From: Gammaproteobacteria bacterium
GTDB taxonomy: Bacteria; Pseudomonadota; Gammaproteobacteria; UBA6429; Thiohalophilaceae
Reading direction: 5' to 3'
Assembly (NCBI GenBank): GCA_029880855.1
Contig: JAOUNS010000019.1
Span: 1 to 64,000, forward strand
Length of the DNA stretch: 64,000 nt
The notes under the pieces were generated by a model. That model searched no databases and was not told the DNA's origin. It saw only the letters and a list, made by a program, of their open reading frames with translations. Shown here piece after piece: positions 1-8,128 of the stretch. The position numbers were made by a program, and so were the translations under genes. The first letter of the stretch is position 1. Every line of letters begins with the position of its first letter.

Positions 1-2677
1 GTTCCGGTTAGTGCTCATATCCCAATGAGGTATACTAAACAACGGCAGCTTATCATCAGACAACAGGTTCCGGTTAGTGCTCATATCCCAATGAGGTATA
101 CTTAAAGAGCAAAAAGCGCGACTGGATGGCATGTTCCGGTTAGTGCTCATATCCCAATGAGGTATACTGGTTTGATCTGCGGCCACCTCCACCACAAAGT
201 TCCGGTTAGTGCTCATATCCCAATGAGGTATACTGGATGGTCTGGGCAGTGCGATAACTGGTGAGTTCCGGTTAGTGCTCATATCCCAATGAGGTATACT
301 AGAGAAACAAAGACAGGGGATGACAAAGAGGTTCCGGTTAGTGCTCATATCCCAATGAGGTATACTAATGCACGAAACAATGAAACAGTTTAGTCGGTTC
401 CGGTTAGTGCTCATATCCCAATGAGGTATACTGTTATAGACGGGTTCCCCCTCCAGGGTACAGTTCCGGTTAGTGCTCATATCCCAATGAGGTATACTAT
501 CCGCTGTTTCGTTCGCAATTAGTGGTTGGTTCCGGTTAGTGCTCATATCCCAATGAGGTATACTATATTAGTTATGTCTCTGTTGCCTCGCTGAGTTCCG
601 GTTAGTGCTCATATCCCAATGAGGTATACTACAGTCATAAACATGTGGCAAACATCACAGGTTCCGGTTAGTGCTCATATCCCAATGAGGTATACTGATC
701 AACAACGTGATATCAATGGAAAAGTGGTTCCGGTTAGTGCTCATATCCCAATGAGGTATACTTCTGTGCAGACTCATTACACCACCGAGTGGGTTCCGGT
801 TAGTGCTCATATCCCAATGAGGTATACTACAGGTATCAGTTTATCAGTAAGTGGGTGAGTTCCGGTTAGTGCTCATATCCCAATGAGGTATACTGTCCTG
901 CAAGACAAACCTACGAAAGCAAAAGTTCCGGTTAGTGCTCATATCCCAATGAGGTATACTTTTCCCTCGGACGGCCTGAATCATTTTTGAGTTCCGGTTA
1001 GTGCTCATATCCCAATGAGGTATACTCACAACCTCAGCCATGTACTCAGTGGCAGAGTTCCGGTTAGTGCTCATATCCCAATGAGGTATACTGAATGGTT
1101 CAGGGACAAGCAGGTAATTCCAGTTCCGGTTAGTGCTCATATCCCAATGAGGTATACTTCCAGGTAAAAAAATGAAACCATTCCAAGAGTTCCGGTTAGT
1201 GCTCATATCCCAATGAGGTATACTGTGGAATCCGATCGCAAATCCGAACGTCGGGTTCCGGTTAGTGCTCATATCCCAATGAGGTATACTTGTCGAGTCT
1301 TTCAAACGGCAATTGGTTGAGTTCCGGTTAGTGCTCATATCCCAATGAGGTATACTGCGACATCCTGCCATGATGTTTTTTCTTTGGTTCCGGTTAGTGC
1401 TCATATCCCAATGAGGTATACTCTGGCCTGTTTGTGTGTGGTGGGATCGTTAGTTCCGGTTAGTGCTCATATCCCAATGAGGTATACTATACGCCAAGGA
1501 CGGCATAACAGAGGAGATGTTCCGGTTAGTGCTCATATCCCAATGAGGTATACTAGATACATTGGGCGTGATGGCTCAGGACGTGTTCCGGTTAGTGCTC
1601 ATATCCCAATGAGGTATACTAACCGTCTATTTCGGTTTTTTCCTGCCCTCGTTCCGGTTAGTGCTCATATCCCAATGAGGTATACTACCGAAGCTGAAGC
1701 CGTTGTATCATAAGGAGTTCCGGTTAGTGCTCATATCCCAATGAGGTATACTACATGCAGGGTTATGCAGTGGGGAAGTGCGGTTCCGGTTAGTGCTCAT
1801 ATCCCAATGAGGTATACTTCAATGGCGGGAAAAAGGTCTGGAGTTTGTGTTCCGGTTAGTGCTCATATCCCAATGAGGTATACTTCAATGGCGGGAAAAA
1901 GGTCTGGAGTTTGTGTTCCGGTTAGTGCTCATATCCCAATGAGGTATACTACTTTGCTAAAGCGTTAGGGTTTGACGCCCGTTCCGGTTAGTGCTCATAT
2001 CCCAATGAGGTATACTAACAACATCTATTCCCCTGAGCAGCTTTATGTTCCGGTTAGTGCTCATATCCCAATGAGGTATACTTACGAACTCTTCAGGATC
2101 GGACGCAGCACCAGTTCCGGTTAGTGCTCATATCCCAATGAGGTATACTTTCCCCGACTCTCTGGAGCAGGAGAGAAAGGTTCCGGTTAGTGCTCATATC
2201 CCAATGAGGTATACTTCAGTCAGTATGTCCAGTGATCGGGCGGTGAGTTCCGGTTAGTGCTCATATCCCAATGAGGTATACTCCATATACCAATAAAGCC
2301 CTGGTTAATTTGGTTCCGGTTAGTGCTCATATCCCAATGAGGTATACTTGGCGACAAAATCGTGAAAATCGGTGTTGAGTTCCGGTTAGTGCTCATATCC
2401 CAATGAGGTATACTTGCTGCATATTATCTCGCAAGAGAAATTGGTTCCGGTTAGTGCTCATATCCCAATGAGGTATACTTAAAACAGCGGAAGAGCGTCG
2501 TCTGGCGCAGTTCCGGTTAGTGCTCATATCCCAATGAGGTATACTAAAACTTGAGGTTAAGGCGTGGTTAGAGAAGTTCCGGTTAGTGCTCATATCCCAA
2601 TGAGGTATACTGATTCCGCACCTGAAGAGCTGGCCAAACTGGTTCCGGTTAGTGCTCATATCCCAATGAGGTATACT
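1..2677 (+). CRISPR. Type II-C CRISPR array, 41 repeats / 40 spacers, open at the left edge
   Basis: A 36-bp repeat (begins GTTCCGGTTAGTGCTCATAT, ends GAGGTATACT) recurs 41 times from base 1 to 2677, and I see no substitutions between copies. Spacers are 30 nt, except 31 nt at 2083 and 2216 and 29 nt at 2415. Spacers 1819-1848 and 1885-1914 are identical, a tandem duplication of one unit. The plus strand is the crRNA strand: the repeat start pairs with the tracrRNA anti-repeat at 7211-7244. Each repeat ends in TATACT, close to a sigma70 -10 box, with a poor -35-like TTAGTG 17 bp upstream. Transcription from within each repeat would start a few bases into the spacer, as is known for Neisseria II-C arrays. 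The array runs opposite to the cas operon. Because base 1 is the first base of a repeat, more units probably lie to the left. The reading frames that cross the array are artefacts of the 66-bp period. Confidence 0.99.
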
Positions 2678-2688
2678 CCGAATGACAT

Positions 2689-2720
2689 AACCCACTGTTT
2701 TTTAAGTGGGTTTTTTCTTT
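2689..2720 (+). terminator. Rho-independent terminator of the CRISPR array
   Basis: An 8-bp stem, AACCCACT (2689-2696) with AGTGGGTT (2705-2712), has an 8-nt T-rich loop and runs into six T residues (2711-2716). It lies 11 nt after the last repeat and faces array transcription. It would stop transcripts started by repeat-borne promoters before they run antisense into cas2. The same 69-bp gap (2678-2746) is where a leader or integration-anchoring sequence would lie if new spacers enter at the cas2 end. Confidence 0.8.
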
Positions 2721-2746
2721 CTGAGGTCGAGAAATCGGTTTTCATA

Positions 2747-3073
2747 TCAGAATAAATCGAATTGATCGGGCGATTTTTTGGCAGCCTGTTTTGTTTTACC
2801 ACTGTAAGAAATGATCCGTTCATACTGTTTGTCGGTGAAGGCCAAGATATTGACTTTCCCGCCTTCCGGCAAGGTATTTTCCACCTTTTTGCAGTAGGTA
2901 TCAATCTGTGCCTGACTGGTGCAAAAGCGCATATAAACTGAAAACTGGGCCATTTCGAAACCCATGTCGAGAAGCGCATGTCGAAACGCAGTTGCGGCCT
3001 TTCGTTCCTTTGGTTCCACGACAGGCAGATCAAACATGACGGCTATCCACATGATTCGATACCCGCTCAGCAT
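2747..3073 (-). CDS. cas2: CRISPR-associated endoribonuclease/integration factor Cas2 (type II)
   Basis: This 108-residue protein is the structural subunit of the Cas1-Cas2 spacer integrase. It has the Cas2 ferredoxin-like start, with the conserved Asp in AVMFDLPV (about residue 15), a middle segment of the form FRHALLDMGFEMAQFSVYMR, and a short polar tail ending in DQFDLF. The length fits type II Cas2. It is the last gene of the cas9-cas1-cas2 operon, 6 bp after cas1 and 69 bp from the last CRISPR repeat. The start at 3073 is close to the cas1 stop. A second ATG at 3052, preceded by GAGCGGG, would give a 101-residue form starting MWIAVMFDLP, and the sequence does not decide between them. Confidence 0.95.
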   Translation of the reverse strand: MLSGYRIMWIAVMFDLPVVEPKERKAATAFRHALLDMGFEMAQFSVYMRFCTSQAQIDTYCKKVENTLPEGGKVNILAFTDKQYERIISYSGKTKQAAKKSPDQFDLF

Positions 3074-3079
3074 GGCCTA

Positions 3080-4009
3080 TCAATCATCAGCCAGACTAGA
3101 TGCGAGTGTCAGTGGTAATCCTGGAAGCGGAAGTTCTAGCTTGTCTCGTTCCCCAAGGAATATCTGCGCCAGTGAAACAGCCAATCGCTGGATACAAACC
3201 ATGACTGGTGTCACCCCCGAGCTACTCTGCATATCGTCATACAGAGTTCGCACCAGTGATCGTTTGGTATCCGGTGTGATACTTGGCTCCCCAAGCCGTT
3301 GTAGTTGCATCACATGGAGATCTATCACCGGTCGGAATGGCTCCATTAGATCATCTACTAATCTCATGGGATTACCTGCATTCGCATGATGGAGTCCGAG
3401 GGTTGGATGAAGGCCTGCCGCAATCACTGCCCGTGCCGTTGCAGCACGTAATACAGTATATCCATAATTCAGCATGGCATTAAGTCCATCACCTTTTTGA
3501 TCTCGTCGAAAATCCTCACCAAACAATAGCCCCCAATAACGGCGGGCACCTTGAGCTTCTATATTATCGGGATCGCCGGAACGGACTTTTTTGGTCAGTG
3601 TAGCAAGCGGTGCTATCGGTGCACCGATAGCTTCAAGAGTTGCTGCCTGTTGTTGTAGTTTACATCGCACAATATCAGCCCAGAGTCGTTTATGGAGTGG
3701 TTTTGATGCAGCAAGTTGTGCATCGAAACGTTTAGCTTGCATGTGATTTCCATCAACAGGCCAAATCATTCCTACCGCATTGTGGTTGGCTGCACATAAT
3801 ACAAAGGGTGCACCACGCTCGGCCAAGGCAACCAGCAGGTTGTTTGTATAACTCAGACCATGTGCATTAGCAATCACGGCAGCAATATCATCCAATGGTA
3901 CTTGGCCGAGTTCCTCGCGCTCATTTTCTGTTTCACGCACCACCATAAAACCACGTGACAGGAACAGGTGCCGCTTATCGTCCGCCACTTCTACAATGCG
4001 ACCGATCAC
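3080..4009 (-). CDS. cas1: CRISPR-associated endonuclease/integrase Cas1 (type II)
   Basis: This 309-residue protein is the catalytic subunit of the spacer-acquisition integrase. The metal-binding residues expected for Cas1 are visible: Glu in DNIEAQGARRYWG (about E151), His in TLGLHHANAGNP (about H207/H208) and an acidic residue in DLMEPFRPVID (about E223). The N-terminal beta domain precedes them, and the length is normal for type II. Its ATG overlaps the cas9 stop codon by 4 bp (ATGA at 4006-4009), so translation is probably coupled. Adaptation genes appear intact, and with a 41-repeat array of undiverged repeats this suggests a locus that acquired spacers until recently. That last point is inference. 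Confidence 0.97.
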   Translation of the reverse strand: MIGRIVEVADDKRHLFLSRGFMVVRETENEREELGQVPLDDIAAVIANAHGLSYTNNLLVALAERGAPFVLCAANHNAVGMIWPVDGNHMQAKRFDAQLAASKPLHKRLWADIVRCKLQQQAATLEAIGAPIAPLATLTKKVRSGDPDNIEAQGARRYWGLLFGEDFRRDQKGDGLNAMLNYGYTVLRAATARAVIAAGLHPTLGLHHANAGNPMRLVDDLMEPFRPVIDLHVMQLQRLGEPSITPDTKRSLVRTLYDDMQSSSGVTPVMVCIQRLAVSLAQIFLGERDKLELPLPGLPLTLASSLADD

Positions 4010-7000
4010 TTTCTCGATCCTTTGAATCCAAAATCGTTAAGATCGCCAATAGGCGAAATGGTAACTTTGCGTGCTTTACCTGCTTTAAGATCGTTCACGC
4101 CAATTAGTGAGTATAAAAATTCATCGTTAAAGGCGAATTGTTCCTGTGATTCAAGCTGCTCATAGGGTATGCCTTCCTTATTGATCTTGTTTCGAGCTTT
4201 CCTCCTCGCATCATAACGTGCGCTGATATTGGCTTCATTAATATCAGTGAATGTTGCACCACCCTGGACACTCATTTTAACAACGTATAACAGTCGATTT
4301 TTTACTCCCTTATAATCAATGCAAATCACATCGCCTGGTATAAGTTTCATGACAAGCTTTCCCGGTATTGTCGATAACTTTGTTTGGATTATCTTTTTTA
4401 CCACTTCAGTTTGATCGTATTTACCAGAATCAAATGTCCGTGCAATCTGATACGCCTTAAATACGGGTATGGTTTCCATTTGCCATATTCCGGATTCGGT
4501 TTCGATAATTTCAAGACAATAATTACCATCCGGGGCATAGGCCTTATAAGGTCGGGAGTCTCCTGTTTCTGTAACACCATGCCTATCGTTTTGATGCGCA
4601 TCAGAAATAGGAATAACGTAGCTAATGGTCCGTTCCTTTTTATCATCACTGTTTTTTTTCTGTTTTACCGACCCATCTGCATTTACACCATAGGCCGTTT
4701 CTTTAAACATTGACCCTTCAAAGCTATGATCAGGTTTATGACTAACAATCACGTTTTTCAGGGCGCGTTCGACTTGCCTTTGAAAACACGGCCAAGGCAG
4801 TGGTATTGTTTCGATCAGCTTTTCCAGTTGTTTTTCACGAGCACTGGCGCTGGCAGTGGCAAGGCGCTGCAATAGAGACCGGTCGGAAATACCGATGATG
4901 GAAGCATCCTGAGCATGGTGACGATGATCGTGTCGATTCTTTTTGAAACCAAATTTCCCTCTCAGCAAGGCTGTCATTCGGCCAGGTATGACATGGACAT
5001 TTTCTTTCGGGCAAATTAAAGTCAGATATTCTCCGGCAATTCGAGATAGATAAGCTGTGTCATTCAGTGCCCTGGCCAAAAAGTCTTTTTCATTTTTCAG
5101 CCAGTAATCATACCCATCCGGGGAAAAACGTCTGGCTTTGGCCTTTGGCATATAGTTTGCCCGTTCCAGGATCGCTTCATAATTATAATCAGGATGTTGC
5201 GCAAATGCTTCATGTGGTGTGAGATTACCCTTATCTCGATTAGCGCGGTGTAATGAAATGGTCTTGTTATTCATACTATCATCCAGTGTCCTGGAATAGG
5301 GTAGTATGTGTTCTATCTCTACCTCTGGTGTGAGCAGTCGATGAATCGCAATCTGTTCACCAGTATAAGGACACTTCCTGTTGGTGATATCTGAATTAAG
5401 TTCCACCCAAAGCTGCATCTTTTGGGACAGCTCTCTCCTTTTGTTGTGTTCAATATGGTCAGGATTTAGCCCCAGCACCTTGCAGGCCTCCTTAACATGT
5501 TTCTCATTAAGCTTTTGTCGCTCTGCCTGTTCCTTTTGCAATTGCTCTTTCTTTTTCTTACTTAATTTCAACTCCCGCGCCACTTCAATGATCACCTCAC
5601 TGGGATGGCCATAGCGTTTAATGAGACCATTGACTACTTTTCGCAATTCATTGAGGCCAATATGTACAGTTGGGTTGGCGATTTTCCCATAGCGTTCCTC
5701 GTCGTTGCGGGGGTTCTCCTTGGGGAAGGCTACATGGCGCTGCAGAGGAATACCATAGTAGGGCAATTCGTCCATAAGCTCCCCTGTTCGTTCTGTATGT
5801 GAAAGTGCACTATGGCTTCCAAGACCGGCTCGTTTAACCGCTTCCGAATACACCAGAACATCCTGACTGAGTTCCGGTAGCAGTCTCCTCAATGCAGCAC
5901 TGCTCAATCTGGAATACCCTTCTGGCAAACCAGTATCGGCAATCTTTTCAGCCATTGACTCATCTACCCCCGTGTTCTCTTGTAACCAGATCACCAGTTC
6001 AGATAAATTCTCCTCATCCAACAATTTCTCAACTATAGTCTCTTGTAAATTGTCATTAAACTCATACCATTGCTTACCAAACACTCCCTTTTTAGCAAGC
6101 ACTGCATTTGTGAGATTTCCTTTCAGTTTATTTCGTTTTTGATCTTCCAGGTTAAACTGGGTTACACCGGAAAGCCCCAGCTCTTTTCTAATCTGTACAA
6201 ATGTCACTTCTTTTTGATGCTCAAGGAGATTGATAATTTGATTACGTTGTTCCAGTGTAAGTGGTGGCTTTTCAGTCAAATCTTCATTGAGAATACGTAG
6301 ATTATTCACTTCTTGGTATATCCTTACCCTTTGTGCAGAGGGTAACGCAAGTGGCGCCCGTACCTCATCAGGTAGTAAAGTACATCGCCCCGGTTTAACT
6401 GGTTTAAGCTCACGCTGAAAAAGTAGTTCATCCCTGAGTTCGGCACGTGCTGCATCATTATAAAGGGTAGGATTGTAGCTATGTTGTTTTTTCCAGAGAA
6501 CATCAAACTCATGCTCAACCATGGCTCGGTCAACATAAAAATCGTACCTCTTTATTTTTTTTATTTTCTCGCCTTCGTCCTTTTCCTCAATTCTTAAACG
6601 GGCCCGCACACTTTCTCGTCGTGCGTGTCGATTCGCCAGCCACTCACCCAGAGTCTGACAGTCTTCCTGCTTCAATTTTTCATGTAGATCCTGTATCGCT
6701 TTATTTGCAACACCTTTCTCTTTGTCATTACTGTTTTTGTCGGTCTTCCGGTTACTTTTGAAGCCACGCCGCTGGTTGATGTGAAACAATGCTCGCGCAA
6801 ACTCAGGACCGCTAAGCGGTTCATAAAGCCCCTTTTTACGAAGTACATAGGGGTCGAGTTTAAGTAGTTCACGTCGTTGTTTTTCATCCTTGGGGAAGAA
6901 ATCAAGCCGAATCAAGGCTGACATCATACGCGACTTGCGCTTGAGTAGCCTGTCCCTGCGGCGACGCATTTGCCGAAGATTCCGACGCTCAACAGCTAGT

Positions 7001-7158
7001 GATGTGCCGTCTTTTGGTTTGCGGCCATCGGGAAAAATACGAGTCCCCATTCTGATGATCGCAACAGGCCTCTCCTTGGCATTCAGTCGGATAAGACACC
7101 AACCTATAGAAGATACACCAAGGTCCAGTGCCAAACGATAACGCATTTTCGATATCAT
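4006..7158 (-). CDS. cas9: CRISPR-associated endonuclease Cas9, type II-C
   Basis: This RNA-guided dual nuclease of 1050 residues has the compact size typical of II-C. RuvC-I is at the N-terminus (LALDLGVSSIGW, catalytic Asp12). It is followed by the Arg-rich bridge helix (RRNLRQMRRRRDRLLKRKSR, about residues 58-77) and a recognition lobe. RuvC-II is VIIEVARELK with Glu525, the HNH domain is EIEHILPYSRTLDDSMNNK with His617, and RuvC-III is HHAQDASI with His747 and Asp751. The C-terminal quarter is the wedge/PAM-interacting region. All nuclease residues are present, so it should be active. The start at 7158 has GAGGGG about 6 bp upstream; ATG 7146 (MRYRLALDLG) is possible. It is first in cas9-cas1-cas2, with no csn2 or cas4, and is divergent from the tracrRNA. 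Its base composition is clearly more AT-rich than the flanking core genes, which fits transfer. Confidence 0.98.
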   Translation of the reverse strand: MISKMRYRLALDLGVSSIGWCLIRLNAKERPVAIIRMGTRIFPDGRKPKDGTSLAVERRNLRQMRRRRDRLLKRKSRMMSALIRLDFFPKDEKQRRELLKLDPYVLRKKGLYEPLSGPEFARALFHINQRRGFKSNRKTDKNSNDKEKGVANKAIQDLHEKLKQEDCQTLGEWLANRHARRESVRARLRIEEKDEGEKIKKIKRYDFYVDRAMVEHEFDVLWKKQHSYNPTLYNDAARAELRDELLFQRELKPVKPGRCTLLPDEVRAPLALPSAQRVRIYQEVNNLRILNEDLTEKPPLTLEQRNQIINLLEHQKEVTFVQIRKELGLSGVTQFNLEDQKRNKLKGNLTNAVLAKKGVFGKQWYEFNDNLQETIVEKLLDEENLSELVIWLQENTGVDESMAEKIADTGLPEGYSRLSSAALRRLLPELSQDVLVYSEAVKRAGLGSHSALSHTERTGELMDELPYYGIPLQRHVAFPKENPRNDEERYGKIANPTVHIGLNELRKVVNGLIKRYGHPSEVIIEVARELKLSKKKKEQLQKEQAERQKLNEKHVKEACKVLGLNPDHIEHNKRRELSQKMQLWVELNSDITNRKCPYTGEQIAIHRLLTPEVEIEHILPYSRTLDDSMNNKTISLHRANRDKGNLTPHEAFAQHPDYNYEAILERANYMPKAKARRFSPDGYDYWLKNEKDFLARALNDTAYLSRIAGEYLTLICPKENVHVIPGRMTALLRGKFGFKKNRHDHRHHAQDASIIGISDRSLLQRLATASASAREKQLEKLIETIPLPWPCFQRQVERALKNVIVSHKPDHSFEGSMFKETAYGVNADGSVKQKKNSDDKKERTISYVIPISDAHQNDRHGVTETGDSRPYKAYAPDGNYCLEIIETESGIWQMETIPVFKAYQIARTFDSGKYDQTEVVKKIIQTKLSTIPGKLVMKLIPGDVICIDYKGVKNRLLYVVKMSVQGGATFTDINEANISARYDARRKARNKINKEGIPYEQLESQEQFAFNDEFLYSLIGVNDLKAGKARKVTISPIGDLNDFGFKGSRK

Positions 7159-7184
7159 GCCTCCCCCCTCAAATCTTGATTTCC

Positions 7185-7213
7185 ATAACAGAACCTATTA
7201 GCATATATACAAT
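7185..7213 (+). promoter_or_regulatory. Putative tracrRNA promoter
   Basis: The -10 candidate TACAAT (7208-7213) is preceded after 17 bp by ATAACA (7185-7190), which matches four of six bases of the -35 consensus. Transcription would start near 7219-7221, at the edge of the strongest part of the anti-repeat. TACAAT overlaps the outer part of the anti-repeat, at the place where the repeats carry TATACT on the other strand. The cas9 promoter must lie in the same interval on the minus strand, but I cannot identify it with confidence. Confidence 0.5.
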
Positions 7214-7292
7214 ACTACATTGGGATATGAGCACTACCGCTAACAAGCTGTAGAGCATCAAATGTAAGACCGCTATATGCGGTCTTTTTTTT
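7211..7292 (+). ncRNA. tracrRNA (type II-C) with intrinsic terminator
   Basis: Bases 7218-7235 are the exact reverse complement of an 18-bp block of the CRISPR repeat (AGTGCTCATATCCCAATG). After a mismatched bulge, GTTA at the repeat start pairs with TAAC at 7241-7244. This makes an anti-repeat of about 34 nt. It is followed by a short tail of about 45 nt and a terminator hairpin, AAGACCGC (7266-7273) with GCGGTCTT (7279-7286), ending in eight Ts (7285-7292). The RNA would pair with the 5' half of the crRNA repeat, recruit RNase III and load Cas9. The tail has only one obvious strong hairpin, so it is compact. The true 5' end is probably near 7219. Confidence 0.9.
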
Positions 7293-7850
7293 CTTTACGT
7301 TATTTAATGTCTCTCGACACTAATCCCATACAAAATATGGATCATTTTGTTTTCTGGAAAATATACTTCCCGAGTTACAGTTATTCAAGCAGTACATTAA
7401 TGGTTGCTAATTAATAAATAGTTTGGTTTATATTTCGATTGTTCGTGTTCAAATTAAAAATCCTTTTTACCATACAAATCAATAATTAGGGATATACCTA
7501 TATTTGACAGGTGCCGTAATATTTTATTACGTAATCATTATGTGTATATATCGGATTAGCAGTAAACTCATGTCATATCCTAAAAATTATTTTTAAATGA
7601 TCTAATTAGGTTCAAAAGGTTATGAAAGGAAAGGGCCGGTAATGGAAAGGCCCTATCCAAAGGGCTGACGGCACAAAAGGCTCCTACCCTCTCCATTCCC
7701 AAATCACCATTTACTCCAGCGCGCTACTGCTCCTCCAAAATATTACCGTTGAAAAATCCACTCCAGCGTCAAATTATCCTGATTTTTTATACTGTCATCG
7801 TCTGCTAGCATCAGTGTCATGTCCCCCTATTCGATCTCGCAGTAGCAGTA
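7293..7850. other. AT-rich intergenic region between tracrRNA and recombinase module
   Basis: No convincing gene is seen on either strand over about 560 bp. The left two thirds is strongly AT-rich and the right part becomes GC-richer. It contains a TTGACA box with an overlapping palindrome (7504-7530, listed separately) and a 6-bp inverted repeat AGGGCC/GGCCCT (7632-7637 and 7649-7654). I found no copy of the CRISPR repeat and no second copy of the tRNA-Glu 3' end here. Confidence 0.5.
7504..7530 (+). promoter_or_regulatory. Possible regulated promoter with palindromic operator
   Basis: A perfect -35 hexamer TTGACA (7504-7509) is followed by the palindrome GTAATA-TTT-TATTAC (7516-7530). The right arm, TATTAC, could act as a -10 box at a short 15-bp spacing. 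An operator overlapping the core promoter is typical of repressor control. The nearest plus-strand genes, the small frame at 7851 and the recombinase at 8129, are more than 300 bp away, so the target is uncertain. Confidence 0.3.
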
Positions 7851-8060
7851 ATGTCACCCTCCCGAAGACGCAAGAAAGCTGTCCTTAAAATGTTACCCTC
7901 CAAGGGAAAACCGGACCTCAAAGTCGCCGCCGAGGTCTTGCTGCCCTTTGTCGTCGATCATCTTGAACGAAACCAACACACCGACAACAACCACAAGCCG
8001 ATGAACAAAAAATCATCAACCCCGCAGTCTGATCGTGACACCTCAGCCACTAGCGGTTGA
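7851..8060 (+). CDS. Small basic hypothetical protein upstream of recombinase
   Basis: This 69-residue frame has a basic N-terminus (MSPSRRRKKAVLKMLPSKGK), one possible amphipathic helix (KVAAEVLLPFVVDHLE), and a polar, low-complexity tail. It matches no family that I recognise. No good ribosome binding site precedes the ATG. It overlaps by 4 bp the longest possible version of the recombinase frame, which would fit a two-gene unit, but the probable recombinase start is 68 bp further on. Small charged proteins next to integrases are often excisionase-like, but nothing here proves that. It may be spurious. Confidence 0.35.
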   Translation: MSPSRRRKKAVLKMLPSKGKPDLKVAAEVLLPFVVDHLERNQHTDNNHKPMNKKSSTPQSDRDTSATSG

Positions 8061-8128
8061 ACTTCACCGCAAAGGAGATCACTATAGGGGGCTGTTTCAG
8101 GTTCACTATGTCACAGGGAGAGAGCACC

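Noticed and set aside
619-2755. Several open frames of 60-190 codons across the CRISPR array on both strands
   Set aside because: Their translations repeat the same residues every 22 codons because the 36-bp repeat plus 30-nt spacer is a multiple of three. They are array artefacts, not genes.
2656-3033. A 125-codon minus-strand frame overlapping cas2 and the last repeat
   Set aside because: It lies in another frame of cas2, has no family resemblance, and ends inside a CRISPR repeat.
7159-8060. A second CRISPR repeat or degenerate array upstream of cas9
   Set aside because: The only match is one partial copy in reverse orientation, followed by a terminator. That is the tracrRNA anti-repeat.
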